This document shows, piece by piece, positions 7,856 through 15,863 of a DNA stretch of 33,292 bases; the stretch's first letter is position 1; each line of letters starts with the position of its first letter. The stretch spans positions 1-33,292 of the forward strand of contig JAHFJH010000011.1 of NCBI GenBank assembly GCA_023245995.1, written 5' to 3'. The stretch comes from Candidatus Doudnabacteria bacterium. Its GTDB lineage: Bacteria; Patescibacteriota; Doudnabacteria; UBA920. Position numbers and translations under genes: made by a program. The notes under the pieces were generated by a model. The model worked only from the letters and a program-made list of their open reading frames with translations. It was not told the origin of the DNA and did no database searches.

Positions 7856-10186
7856 TTATTTTGCCGAGAACCAACGTTTTGTAATGCGATATTGCAAGTA
7901 AATTGTTGTTGTGACAATTCCCGCAGTCAAAATAAATGGCCAAAATGGAGGCAGTGCTAAATCAAACACATGTCTTGCTACTCGTGATGAGAGTATTAGT
8001 ATAAGCACGAGACTGGAGCCACCAGCGAGGGCAAGAATAGTGTTTTTTTTGATCGTAGATGCTCCACCTGTGTAGGCCATCGGCGACAGTATGAAGAACG
8101 CAAATCCTAAGGCGATTAGTGCAAGAGTAATAAGAACATTGGAAGAGCTGTGTTGCATAGCTTTAGGACTTACAAGAAACACCGCAGTCGCACTTGCTGC
8201 AATAATGATTGACTGTAAGAGTGAATAGGGTAAAATTTTTCTAAGGAACGGGCGATTAAGCAGTCTCGCTGGATTTTGGACTGGCCATAACGCCCAATAA
8301 AAAATTGGCAGACCAATTGTAAAATAGCTAATTACTGTAGTGTTGCGTGGCGAGAGTGGAAAGTCTTTTCCTAAAAATGCGAGAGTAATAAACAAAAGTA
8401 GGCCCACAGCGACTTTGTTAAAAAATATACTAGCTACTAGCTCTATGTTAGTAATTATGCTATCAGCTAAATTTACTCCAGCAGGCAGGGCTGAAAAGCT
8501 GTTATTCATAAGTACAATTTGTGCTATGGAACGTGTTGCTCCAGAACCGTCAAACATAGCTATACCTAAATCTGCTTTTTTGATTGCCAGTGCGTCATTT
8601 GCACCGTCGCCCACCATTGCTGTAAAACCTGTGGTTTTTAGCACTTCAATAATTTTTTCTTTTTGCTCTGGGTGAATGCGCGCAAAAATATGGTATGCAG
8701 GGACTCGGTCTTTATACATATCGTCGTCCCAAGTGTCCATTTCTGGTCCGGTAATGCTAAGGTCGGTGTATTTTATGCCCGCTTCATTGGCTATAGCAGT
8801 AACAGTTTCTGCGTTATCGCCAGATATTACTCGTATGCGTACGCCATGGTCTTGAAAAAAGTTTATAATATTTTTTGTACCAGGTCTAAGCGGATTTGCC
8901 AAAACAAATAAGGCTACTGGCAAAAGTTTTGCCCCTGCAAGTTGCTCGTCCACCTGCTCTTCGTTTGTCGCGAGTAGTACTAGTCGTTTGGCTTGTGGTG
9001 CATGGGTATGAATAAGTTTCTCTACCCACGTCTTGTCTTCTTCTGAGGCAATATATGGGGCTAAAATGTCAGGTGCGCCCATAACTACTGTCCGTACTTT
9101 GCCATGTAGTTTTAGCGTGGCGCTACCAAATTTGCGAGCAGAAGAAAAGGGGATAGAGGCCAATATTTCTCCATTAAATGCAACTGCAGCGTCTTGTTTA
9201 ATTGCGTGAGCTGTATGCGAGGCGTCACTAGTAGCGGCAAAGTAGCCGAGTGCAAGTGTAAGAGCGCCCGGCTCGCCATTTACTTCTTTCGGGATAATTT
9301 GTTCTAGGACAGGGATGTTTTCAGTAAGTGTGCCGGTTTTGTCTATACATAAGTTTTTAATGCGTCCAAGTTTTTCTGTCGCGTTAATTTCTTGCAGTAA
9401 GACCTGCTCTTTAAAGAGTCGTACTGCACCATAGGCAAAAAATATTGTTGTTGCAAGAATAAGTCCTTGTGGTACTAAAGTCCCAGTAAGTGCGGCAATG
9501 TCTTTAACAATTGTTATAACTAGTTCATGTCCTGAAATGCCGTTTATAAGTACGTACGCAATAGCGGCCAAAAGTACGTAAGTCATGTACTGAATAAACA
9601 AAGTAAGTGTTTGTTGTATAGGACTTAGGGAAATTTTGTATTCTTTTAGTTTTTCAGTCATAGCTGAAACATAACTTTCTGCTGGCAGTTTCTTTACAAG
9701 CAGTACAGCAGATCCGGCCATAACAAAACTGCCAGCTAAAAGCCTGTCCCCAACTTGTTTGCCTATATTCCTAGACTCTCCGGTTAAGAGCGCTTCATTT
9801 ATTTCTACGCTGTTGCTGGCTTCTACAACTCCGTCGGACGGCACTTGATCTCCGAGCTCTACTAAAACTTTGTCTGCTACCTTTACTTCTTTTAGTAGTA
9901 CTGTTTCTGTGCCGCCTGAGGGCAAAATTCTTTTTACCTTAGGTGCCATTAAAATTTGCAGTCGCTCAAGTGCAATTTTTGCGCGCATATCCTGTACTGT
10001 GCCAATTACGCTATTTAACAACACTATGCTAAACAGGAATAGTCCTTCTTGTATCTCTCCAAAAATAAGTAATAATAAAATAACTATAATAAAAATTATG
10101 TTTGTCAGTGTAACCGTGTTACGGTAAAAAATGGGACGAAAGTGTCCACGTATTGTTTGGTAATATGTTTGAAGTTGTTCTCGCAT
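7856..10186 (-). CDS. Cation-transporting P-type ATPase (HAD superfamily)
   Basis: DKTGTLT phosphorylation site, LTGES, MVGDGANDALAIKKADLGIAM; C-terminal TM bundle. Confidence 0.95.
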   Translation of the reverse strand: MREQLQTYYQTIRGHFRPIFYRNTVTLTNIIFIIVILLLLIFGEIQEGLFLFSIVLLNSVIGTVQDMRAKIALERLQILMAPKVKRILPSGGTETVLLKEVKVADKVLVELGDQVPSDGVVEASNSVEINEALLTGESRNIGKQVGDRLLAGSFVMAGSAVLLVKKLPAESYVSAMTEKLKEYKISLSPIQQTLTLFIQYMTYVLLAAIAYVLINGISGHELVITIVKDIAALTGTLVPQGLILATTIFFAYGAVRLFKEQVLLQEINATEKLGRIKNLCIDKTGTLTENIPVLEQIIPKEVNGEPGALTLALGYFAATSDASHTAHAIKQDAAVAFNGEILASIPFSSARKFGSATLKLHGKVRTVVMGAPDILAPYIASEEDKTWVEKLIHTHAPQAKRLVLLATNEEQVDEQLAGAKLLPVALFVLANPLRPGTKNIINFFQDHGVRIRVISGDNAETVTAIANEAGIKYTDLSITGPEMDTWDDDMYKDRVPAYHIFARIHPEQKEKIIEVLKTTGFTAMVGDGANDALAIKKADLGIAMFDGSGATRSIAQIVLMNNSFSALPAGVNLADSIITNIELVASIFFNKVAVGLLLFITLAFLGKDFPLSPRNTTVISYFTIGLPIFYWALWPVQNPARLLNRPFLRKILPYSLLQSIIIAASATAVFLVSPKAMQHSSSNVLITLALIALGFAFFILSPMAYTGGASTIKKNTILALAGGSSLVLILILSSRVARHVFDLALPPFWPFILTAGIVTTTIYLQYRITKRWFSAK

Positions 10187-10227
10187 GGTTATAGCATACC
10201 CGATAATTGCCCACCTTACAAAACGGA

Positions 10228-11055
10228 TTATTCTATGTTCTGTAAGTCAGTCAAGACTTGTTTTGCGGCAAATATCCAATTATCGCTGCCAGGTTTGTTA
10301 TACACACCATTCATGTCTTCTAAAGTCCAACCTTTATAACGTTTTTCTATAAGTCTGTCTAGCGCTTTTGCCCAGTCGGCTTTAGTTGCGTATTCTTGCC
10401 ATAATGGGTGGCCTGGCGCCACGCCAATGCCACTACAGTTGTTACTTGAGCAATGTTTGCCTAAAGAACTTTCTGAGTTGGCTATGGCCAATACCAGTCG
10501 CCAGTGTTTCAAGTCTGCTAATGTATCTGCAATACTTATGAGAGGCGATTTTTTACTTTTTAGATATTCGGCAAGGCCTTTTGTCCTGGCTGCGTGAATG
10601 CGTGCTTCCGTTTCTTTTTGTCTCGTTTCCGGACTTTTGTACCCTTCTTGCAAATAGTACTCAAGTTGTTCTAAGGTCATACTAAACAATTTGTCATTTG
10701 GTATGCTGTTAACTGGGCCAAGGCTGAAGTTATCTGCCACAAGTGGAATGGACCCCGGCGGAGTACCGTCTTGAGCACTGCTTGCAGTTTTTGTAAGCGC
10801 GCGTATGCTTCCGGTTTGCCACATCGCGTATGCACCCGTACAAAAAGTAAATACGAGCAATAAAAGCATGGCAATGTTTCGTGTGTATTGCGAAAAATAT
10901 ATGTGCGTGTGTTTTATGGGCGGTATGTTCTTTTTTACCGCTACTGCTGTAGTCGTGCGTACGCTTATGTTAGGAGGCGTTGCAAAATTGTAATGGTGTT
11001 TCCGCGGTTTTATTCCGACTCCATCTAAGTTTTTTATTTCTGTCGTCATATAGTG
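10228..11055 (-). CDS. Membrane-anchored lysozyme/glucosaminidase-like protein (putative)
   Basis: N-terminal TM (IAMLLLLVFTFCTGAYAMW); C-terminal LAIANSESSLGKHCSSNNCSGIGV...WAKALDRLIEKRY, resembling lysozyme-like domains. Start chosen at MTTEIKNLDG. Confidence 0.65.
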   Translation of the reverse strand, partial: HYMTTEIKNLDGVGIKPRKHHYNFATPPNISVRTTTAVAVKKNIPPIKHTHIYFSQYTRNIAMLLLLVFTFCTGAYAMWQTGSIRALTKTASSAQDGTPPGSIPLVADNFSLGPVNSIPNDKLFSMTLEQLEYYLQEGYKSPETRQKETEARIHAARTKGLAEYLKSKKSPLISIADTLADLKHWRLVLAIANSESSLGKHCSSNNCSGIGVAPGHPLWQEYATKADWAKALDRLIEKRYKGWTLEDMNGVYNKPGSDNWIFAAKQVLTDLQNIE

Positions 11056-11120
11056 CATTGTAGCAACCAATCCAAATTTTTCAAATAAGGGGTTTATTTG
11101 GTCGGATGTTAAATTTAGGT

Positions 11121-11126
11121 TATAAT
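11121..11126 (+). promoter_or_regulatory. -10 box (TATAAT) for GT39
   Basis: TATAAT 35 nt before the ATG. Confidence 0.5.
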
Positions 11127-11160
11127 TTTAGTATTCAAGTAGCTGATTTGCACAAGAATT

Positions 11161-12561
11161 ATGAGCTTTGAGTCTAAACGTTTTCAGCTTGCTATATTGG
11201 TCGTGTTGGTTGTGGCTATGTCGTATATAGTTTTTTATCACTTAGGTAAAAAACCGCTTTTAGACTACGACGAGTCTATTTACGCACAAGTAGCGAGACA
11301 GGCGTATGAAAGCCGACATCAGCTCGGATTTACATGGTATGGGAATCTGGGTCTTAACAGGACAGAGTTATGGTTTGAAAAACCACCGTTAATGATATGG
11401 CTAACAGAAAGCGCGTATTGGGTGTTTGGGGTAAACGAGTTTGCGGCAAGATTTTGGCCGGCCATTTTTGGCTTGCTAACTATGGTGCTTACTTTTTTCT
11501 TTGTAAAAAATATATCCAAATCTTTTTATGCGGCAGTATTTGCTACTTCAGTTTTTTTTATTGCTTTCCAATATATTTACAACTTAGGAGTACTTCAGTT
11601 TGACGTTCCAGTTGGTTTTTTTATTTTACTTACGCTATATGCTTTTTGGCTTGCCAAAGCGAATGGCAAATTTTATTTTTTGTTTTGGCTGTCGCTGGGT
11701 TTGGGAGTTTTAACTAAGAGTGTTATTGGTTTACTTCCGTTGCCGGTAGTTTTAGTTTATTCAATATTAGCCAGAGACTTTGCTTACTTAAAGAGTAAAC
11801 TTTTCTATATGGCCGGTTTGGTGTTCATAGTTACCATCTTGCCTTGGCATATAGTAGAAAGCATAAAGTACGGTAAAGGCTTTTGGCAACAGTATTTGTT
11901 TTATCATGTGTTTGACCGATACAGCTCGGGCTTAGAAGGAAACGGCAAGCCTTTTTCCTTTTACTGGAATATACTTGCTGAACACAGGATAATGTTTCGC
12001 AGTTTAATTGTTTCTTTGGTTTATTGTGCGTTCAAGTCGTTCAAGGATAAAAATTATTTTTTTCCACTTGCCGCACTGTTATGCATATTTATATTTTTTA
12101 GCACTGCAAGTACAAAATTGCCTGCTTATATTCTAGTTATTTTTCCATATATTGCTAGTGTTATTGGTATGGCTTTTGCAGACTTTGCTGGGCTGTTGGA
12201 GAGGTATCATAAAGTACTCGGTGGCTTATTTGTGTTTTTTGTTGTAGTTGTGTTTATGTTTTTTGGCTATAAGTTCAACCATTTTAAACTTACTAAAGAA
12301 AAAGAACAGTACGTTTTAGACAGCAGGGCTGTTGGCGCATTTTTAAAAAGTCGCTACTTGGATGAGTCCTTATATTACTACTCAACAATAGGTACCAAAC
12401 CTTCAATTATTTTTTATTCAAATAGAGTTGTGTATTACTTACCGTATCCAAGCCCGAAACCTAAAGAAAAGCTTATTTTAGTTTCAGAAATAAGTCCTGA
12501 CTTTAAAAACCAAACCGTGTTATTTTCTACTTCAACCCAAAAAGTTTATCAAATACAATAG
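11161..12561 (+). CDS. Glycosyltransferase family 39 / ArnT-PMT-like membrane protein
   Basis: LLDYDESIYAQVARQ motif near TM1, multiple TMs, WFEKPPLMIWL. Confidence 0.9.
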   Translation: MSFESKRFQLAILVVLVVAMSYIVFYHLGKKPLLDYDESIYAQVARQAYESRHQLGFTWYGNLGLNRTELWFEKPPLMIWLTESAYWVFGVNEFAARFWPAIFGLLTMVLTFFFVKNISKSFYAAVFATSVFFIAFQYIYNLGVLQFDVPVGFFILLTLYAFWLAKANGKFYFLFWLSLGLGVLTKSVIGLLPLPVVLVYSILARDFAYLKSKLFYMAGLVFIVTILPWHIVESIKYGKGFWQQYLFYHVFDRYSSGLEGNGKPFSFYWNILAEHRIMFRSLIVSLVYCAFKSFKDKNYFFPLAALLCIFIFFSTASTKLPAYILVIFPYIASVIGMAFADFAGLLERYHKVLGGLFVFFVVVVFMFFGYKFNHFKLTKEKEQYVLDSRAVGAFLKSRYLDESLYYYSTIGTKPSIIFYSNRVVYYLPYPSPKPKEKLILVSEISPDFKNQTVLFSTSTQKVYQIQ

Positions 12562-12564
12562 TAA

Positions 12565-12599
12565 AAATAAAAATACCAGTTTGTCTGGTATTTTTATTT
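12565..12599. terminator. Bidirectional terminator between GT39 and the tRNA-Glu locus
   Basis: Perfect 15-bp stem AAATAAAAATACCAG / CTGGTATTTTTATTT. Confidence 0.85.
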
Positions 12600-12675
12600 G
12601 GTAGCGGTACGGGGAATCGAACCCCGATTTAGTGGATGTCCTCCAAAGGAGGATCCACCTCTGGTGGAAGAACCC
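12599..12675 (-). pseudogene. 3' fragment of tRNA-Glu with a palindromic insert in the anticodon loop
   Basis: 12599-12638 matches 12695-12734 of the intact tRNA-Glu with one mismatch (T-arm, acceptor 3' strand, CCA); then the 30-bp insert; then AGAACC matching the 5' side of the anticodon loop. Confidence 0.85.
12639..12668. repeat. Double-hairpin palindromic element 3 (30 bp) in the tRNA fragment
   Basis: Two 15-mers, TCCTCC-AAA-GGAGGA and TCCACC-TCT-GGTGGA. Confidence 0.9.
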
Positions 12676-12680
12676 TTGTT

Positions 12681-12787
12681 TTAAATTCTTTCTTTGGTAG
12701 CGGTACGGGGAATCGAACCCCGATTTTGTGGATGAGAACCACATATCCTAACCATTAGATGATACCGCCCCCAAAGAAAGAATTTAA
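12681..12787. repeat. Perfect 17-bp inverted repeat enclosing the intact tRNA-Glu
   Basis: TTAAATTCTTTCTTTGG (12681-12697) / CCAAAGAAAGAATTTAA (12771-12787). Confidence 0.97.
12695..12769 (-). tRNA. tRNA-Glu (anticodon CTC), CCA encoded
   Basis: GGCGGTATCATCTAATGGTTAGGATATGTGGTTCTCATCCACAAAATCGGGGTTCGATTCCCCGTACCGCTACCA; anticodon stem TGTGG/CCACA, loop TTCTCAT. Confidence 0.93.
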
Positions 12788-13029
12788 TTTGTGATAGTGT
12801 TATAGATCTCCTCTCTAGCTTGTGTGGTTTTTTTAAGATAAATCTCTCTTTTGCGAGCAGTAGTTTTATCTAAGAATGTTTCAGTATATATTAATGAAAA
12901 TGGTTTATAGGGTTTTGTAGATGTGGTTTTACCAGAATTGTGTTGAGCTAATCGTTTCTGCACATCAGAAGTTATTCCTATATAACGCCACACTCTTTTT
13001 GTACTTTGAATAATGTATAAATAATACAT
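12784..13029 (-). CDS. GIY-YIG nuclease family protein (single domain, about 81 aa)
   Basis: MYYLYIIQSTKRVWRYIGITSDVQKRLAQHNSGKTTSTKPYKPFSLIYTETF...KREIYLKKT. The ORF-track N-terminal extension is translated tRNA remnant. Confidence 0.92.
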   Translation of the reverse strand: MYYLYIIQSTKRVWRYIGITSDVQKRLAQHNSGKTTSTKPYKPFSLIYTETFLDKTTARKREIYLKKTTQAREEIYNTITN

Positions 13030-13047
13030 TTTTGTATTGTTTGGATG

Positions 13048-13077
13048 CCCTCCAAAGAAGGGTCCGCCTCTGGCGGA
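13048..13077. repeat. Double-hairpin palindromic element 2 (30 bp)
   Basis: CCCTCCAAAGAAGGG + TCCGCCTCTGGCGGA; homologous to element 3 with five pairing-preserving differences. Confidence 0.9.
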
Positions 13078-13090
13078 AGAACCACATATC

Positions 13091-13117
13091 TCCGCCATAG
13101 GCGGACCATATGAATGG
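13091..13117. repeat. Palindromic element 1 (27 bp) in the D-arm of the 5' fragment
   Basis: TCCGCC-ATA-GGCGGA + CCATATGAATGG; interrupts GGTTAG|GATATG. Confidence 0.88.
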
Positions 13118-13354
13118 CTAACCATTAGACGATACCGCCATAGTTAGTTGTTAGTGCTTAGTAATTAGTGTTTAGTAAGACCAAATTAACATCCTAAATT
13201 TCTTATTACTAATTACTTACTACTTATGGCTTTTACAACAATTCCAGCTTATTTTAGCAGGGATAAGAGAAAAAATAAAGAGCCTGTGGATGCATGCGCG
13301 CCTTGGCGCTATAATGTTAGTTACTTATTAGATTTGTTATTGTGAAGATTTTTT

Positions 13355-13888
13355 ATGTCTAAGGTAATTATTGTGTGCGGGTTTCCTGGCTCCGGTAAAA
13401 CCACACTTGCTAGGGCACTATCGAAAAAGCTAAATATAGTCTGTCTTCATAAGGATACATTTAAGGAGAATTTATACGACACTCAGGGCTTAACTTCTTT
13501 GGAGGATAGTAAGCGAATTGGGCATGATTCTATTAGGCTCTTGCTCGCCATGGCAGAGGAGCAGCTGGTAAATGGCGTAGATGTGATTTTGGAAGCTCCA
13601 TTTACATTTTTAGAGGATTATAAGATCTTTCAAAGTTGGATAGATAAATATAGCGTCAAAATTTATAGTGTAATTTGTTATGTGGCACTTGAACTTCGCA
13701 AAGAACGCTTTCTAAGTCGTCCTCGGCATCCAGCGCACCACGATATGGAGCGGATTGGTAGCGGAAGCTTTGAAGAGACTCCGAACGTATACGATTTGAT
13801 ACCAGGGTATAAAATTAGGTTAGAAACCAATAAGCCCGTTGAACAGTTGGTGAAAGAAGTCACGCGGGTGGTGATGAGTATAAGGTAA
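13355..13888 (+). CDS. AAA/P-loop kinase-like ATP-binding protein
   Basis: Walker A GFPGSGKTT; compact 177-aa kinase-like sequence. Confidence 0.85.
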   Translation: MSKVIIVCGFPGSGKTTLARALSKKLNIVCLHKDTFKENLYDTQGLTSLEDSKRIGHDSIRLLLAMAEEQLVNGVDVILEAPFTFLEDYKIFQSWIDKYSVKIYSVICYVALELRKERFLSRPRHPAHHDMERIGSGSFEETPNVYDLIPGYKIRLETNKPVEQLVKEVTRVVMSIR

Positions 13889-13908
13889 TTTACACATCTA
13901 AAATTAAC

Positions 13909-13946
13909 TTACACCTAATTTAAGCGGCCGCTTAAATTAGGTGTAA
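13909..13946. repeat. 38-bp perfect, loopless palindrome
   Basis: TTACACCTAATTTAAGCGGCCGCTTAAATTAGGTGTAA equals its own reverse complement. Confidence 0.97.
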
Positions 13947-13975
13947 AGATGGTTGTTAGGGTATATACTAAGTGT

Positions 13976-14107
13976 ATGAATACATATCGTGTGGTTATTT
14001 TGGTAACGTTATCAATTGTACTATTGGCAGCTGGGTGCACAAAACAACCTTTGCCAAGAGAGGTGCCAAGTTCTCCTGTGGAGAGCTACGAGCAGTTGCC
14101 GAGATAG
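13976..14107 (+). CDS. Small putative lipoprotein (43 aa)
   Basis: MNTYRVVILVTLSIVLLAAGCTKQPLPREVPSSPVESYEQLPR*; lipobox LAAGC. Absent from the ORF track (below size cut-off). Confidence 0.65.
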   Translation: MNTYRVVILVTLSIVLLAAGCTKQPLPREVPSSPVESYEQLPR

Positions 14108-14149
14108 CTAGTGCTTAGTGCGTAGTACCTAGTGCTTAGAGAATTACAA

Positions 14150-14180
14150 AAAATTAATCCGCAGCTGGCGGATTAATTTT
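14150..14180. terminator. Bidirectional terminator
   Basis: AAAATTAATCCGC / GCGGATTAATTTT 13-bp stem, loop AGCTG. Confidence 0.85.
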
Positions 14181-14198
14181 GTTTAAATGTTTATTTGA

Positions 14199-14810
14199 TT
14201 ATATGTTTTGTGTGTTTTGCACTGGGTCGTGGTAGTCTGAGACAGGCCCAACTGGTGCGTCGTCCGCTTTTTCTGTGGCGGTTGCTGGAGTTTCTGGGAG
14301 TTTAATTTCTGCGGTAAGTTTTGCAAATTCAGGCAACTCGGAAACTGTTTGCAGGCCCATATGTTGTAAAAATTCTGTTGTTACTTGGTAGTAACTACTT
14401 CTGCTGTCTGTTGGATTACTGACTTTTTCAATTAAGCCACGCATTAAGAGTTGCCTTATAGAATATTGGCAATTAACTCCGCGTATGGACTCTATCTCTG
14501 TTTTAGAAATTGGTTGTCTGTATGCAATTATACCCAAAACTTCTACTGTGGCATCGGTTAATTTTTCACGTAAATCTGCGGTCAGAAAAGCTTTAACTAG
14601 CTCAACGTGTTGTGGGTTTGTGCCAAGTTGCCACTGTCCGCCTGCTTCCATGAGTACAATTCCGCTACCTGCGCGCATGCTTTGTAGTTCGGTGAGTGCT
14701 AGCGTTGCTTGCTCTGTGTTAGAGCTCACGAGTTCTGCTAGTTGTTTGGTGGTAACTGGTTTGCTAGCCACGAATAAAACGCTTTCTAGTTTGGGAATAA
14801 GGTCGTTCAT
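14199..14810 (-). CDS. scpB: Segregation and condensation protein B
   Basis: LESVLFVASKPVTTKQLAELV...EVLGIIAYRQPISKTEIESIRGVN...LLMRGLIEK. Confidence 0.95.
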   Translation of the reverse strand: MNDLIPKLESVLFVASKPVTTKQLAELVSSNTEQATLALTELQSMRAGSGIVLMEAGGQWQLGTNPQHVELVKAFLTADLREKLTDATVEVLGIIAYRQPISKTEIESIRGVNCQYSIRQLLMRGLIEKVSNPTDSRSSYYQVTTEFLQHMGLQTVSELPEFAKLTAEIKLPETPATATEKADDAPVGPVSDYHDPVQNTQNI

Positions 14811-14837
14811 AGATGTACAAAACTGAATTTAGTATTT

Positions 14838-15074
14838 TTAGTTGTTACTGAGTAAAAATAGCCAAACACCTGCGCCAATAAGCAATATTGAAATTATAAC
14901 AATTTGCACTTGGTTGCCAAGAAGCTTGGTACCTTCCTGAGAGCCTTGAGGTAGTTTAATCAAGCCAAGACTTATGAGCCAACGCTGGACAATAAAGTAC
15001 CAGGGCTCGTAAAGGGTGGTGCCGTAGAGGTACCCTGCGAGTATTAATATGGCTGCAAACAAATCTCTGTTCAT
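14838..15074 (-). CDS. Small membrane protein between scpA and scpB
   Basis: 78-aa ORF with two hydrophobic segments. Confidence 0.6.
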   Translation of the reverse strand: MNRDLFAAILILAGYLYGTTLYEPWYFIVQRWLISLGLIKLPQGSQEGTKLLGNQVQIVIISILLIGAGVWLFLLSNN

Positions 15075-15126
15075 AAATTAATTTAACAAGATAGTATGGT
15101 ATTAATATATCATACGCGACAAGGCT

Positions 15127-15861
15127 CTATAACATATTGGTTTGCTCTTTTTCCACTTTCCTAATGGTAATTTCGGTAAATAGAGCTTCTTGTTCAACGC
15201 TAAATATGCGCTGTTTTATAAGCTCAAGTAGGGCTAAGAAAGTTACTATTGCTTCGGATTTATTTTTCGCCTGAGAAAGAACGCTAGAGAGTTTAGTTTC
15301 TATTTGCTGAGAGAGTAGGCCTTGTAGATGAGAAATTTTTTCTTGAATAGATATAGCTTCCTTTATGCGTGCTTTTGGTAAATTATCTAGTTCAGTCAGT
15401 TCGGACAGCACTTTGAGAATGTTCGCATGAAGTGTTCCGGTCGTAATGCTTGGATCTGGAAAAAAACTTACTCTTTTGGAAAATACCAACGTACGGCTAA
15501 AACTTTGTTGTTGTTTTGCGTCCAGCATTTTTAAATACCTAGCAATTTCCCTAAATTGTTTGTAAAGCAAGAGTTGGCTCTCTAGGGGCACTTCGGTATC
15601 GTCGTCGTCTGTTTCTATTTCTAGACTAGGTAAAATTGCCCGAGATTTAATTACCAAGAGTTTAGCTGCTATAGCTAAGTAGTCGGAGAGCACAGTCGGG
15701 TCTAGTTCTTCCAGTTTTCGTACATAGGCTAAAAACTGTTCTGTAACATGGGCCAAAGCAATTTCGGTTATGCTTAACTTTTGTTGTTCTATTAGAGACA
15801 GCAGTAAGTCTAAAGGTCCTTCAAATTCATTTTTCGTTAATGTAATGCTATGTTGTTCCAT
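15127..15861 (-). CDS. scpA: Segregation and condensation protein A
   Basis: FEGPLDLLLSLIEQQKLSITEIALAHVTEQFLAYV...YLAIAAKLLVIKSRAILP. Confidence 0.95.
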   Translation of the reverse strand: MEQHSITLTKNEFEGPLDLLLSLIEQQKLSITEIALAHVTEQFLAYVRKLEELDPTVLSDYLAIAAKLLVIKSRAILPSLEIETDDDDTEVPLESQLLLYKQFREIARYLKMLDAKQQQSFSRTLVFSKRVSFFPDPSITTGTLHANILKVLSELTELDNLPKARIKEAISIQEKISHLQGLLSQQIETKLSSVLSQAKNKSEAIVTFLALLELIKQRIFSVEQEALFTEITIRKVEKEQTNML

Positions 15862-15863
15862 GT

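Larger units (their letters stand above)
13042..13139 (-). pseudogene. 5' fragment of tRNA-Glu carrying two palindromic inserts
   Basis: With inserts removed: GGCGGTATCGTCTAATGGTTAG|GATATGTGGTTCT|CATCCA, one mismatch to the intact tRNA-Glu; the 3' half is absent here. Confidence 0.85.

Noticed and set aside
12532-12744. 70-aa minus-strand ORF with internal repeat STKSGFDSPYRYQ
   Set aside because: It is a translation of the two tRNA-Glu 3' segments; the repeat comes from RNA-gene sequence.
12597-13140. Trans-spliced split tRNA-Glu (Nanoarchaeum-style) from the two fragments
   Set aside because: An intact tRNA-Glu lies between them, the 5' fragment has an additional D-arm insert, and the 3' fragment has a stem-breaking change; decayed fragments are more likely.
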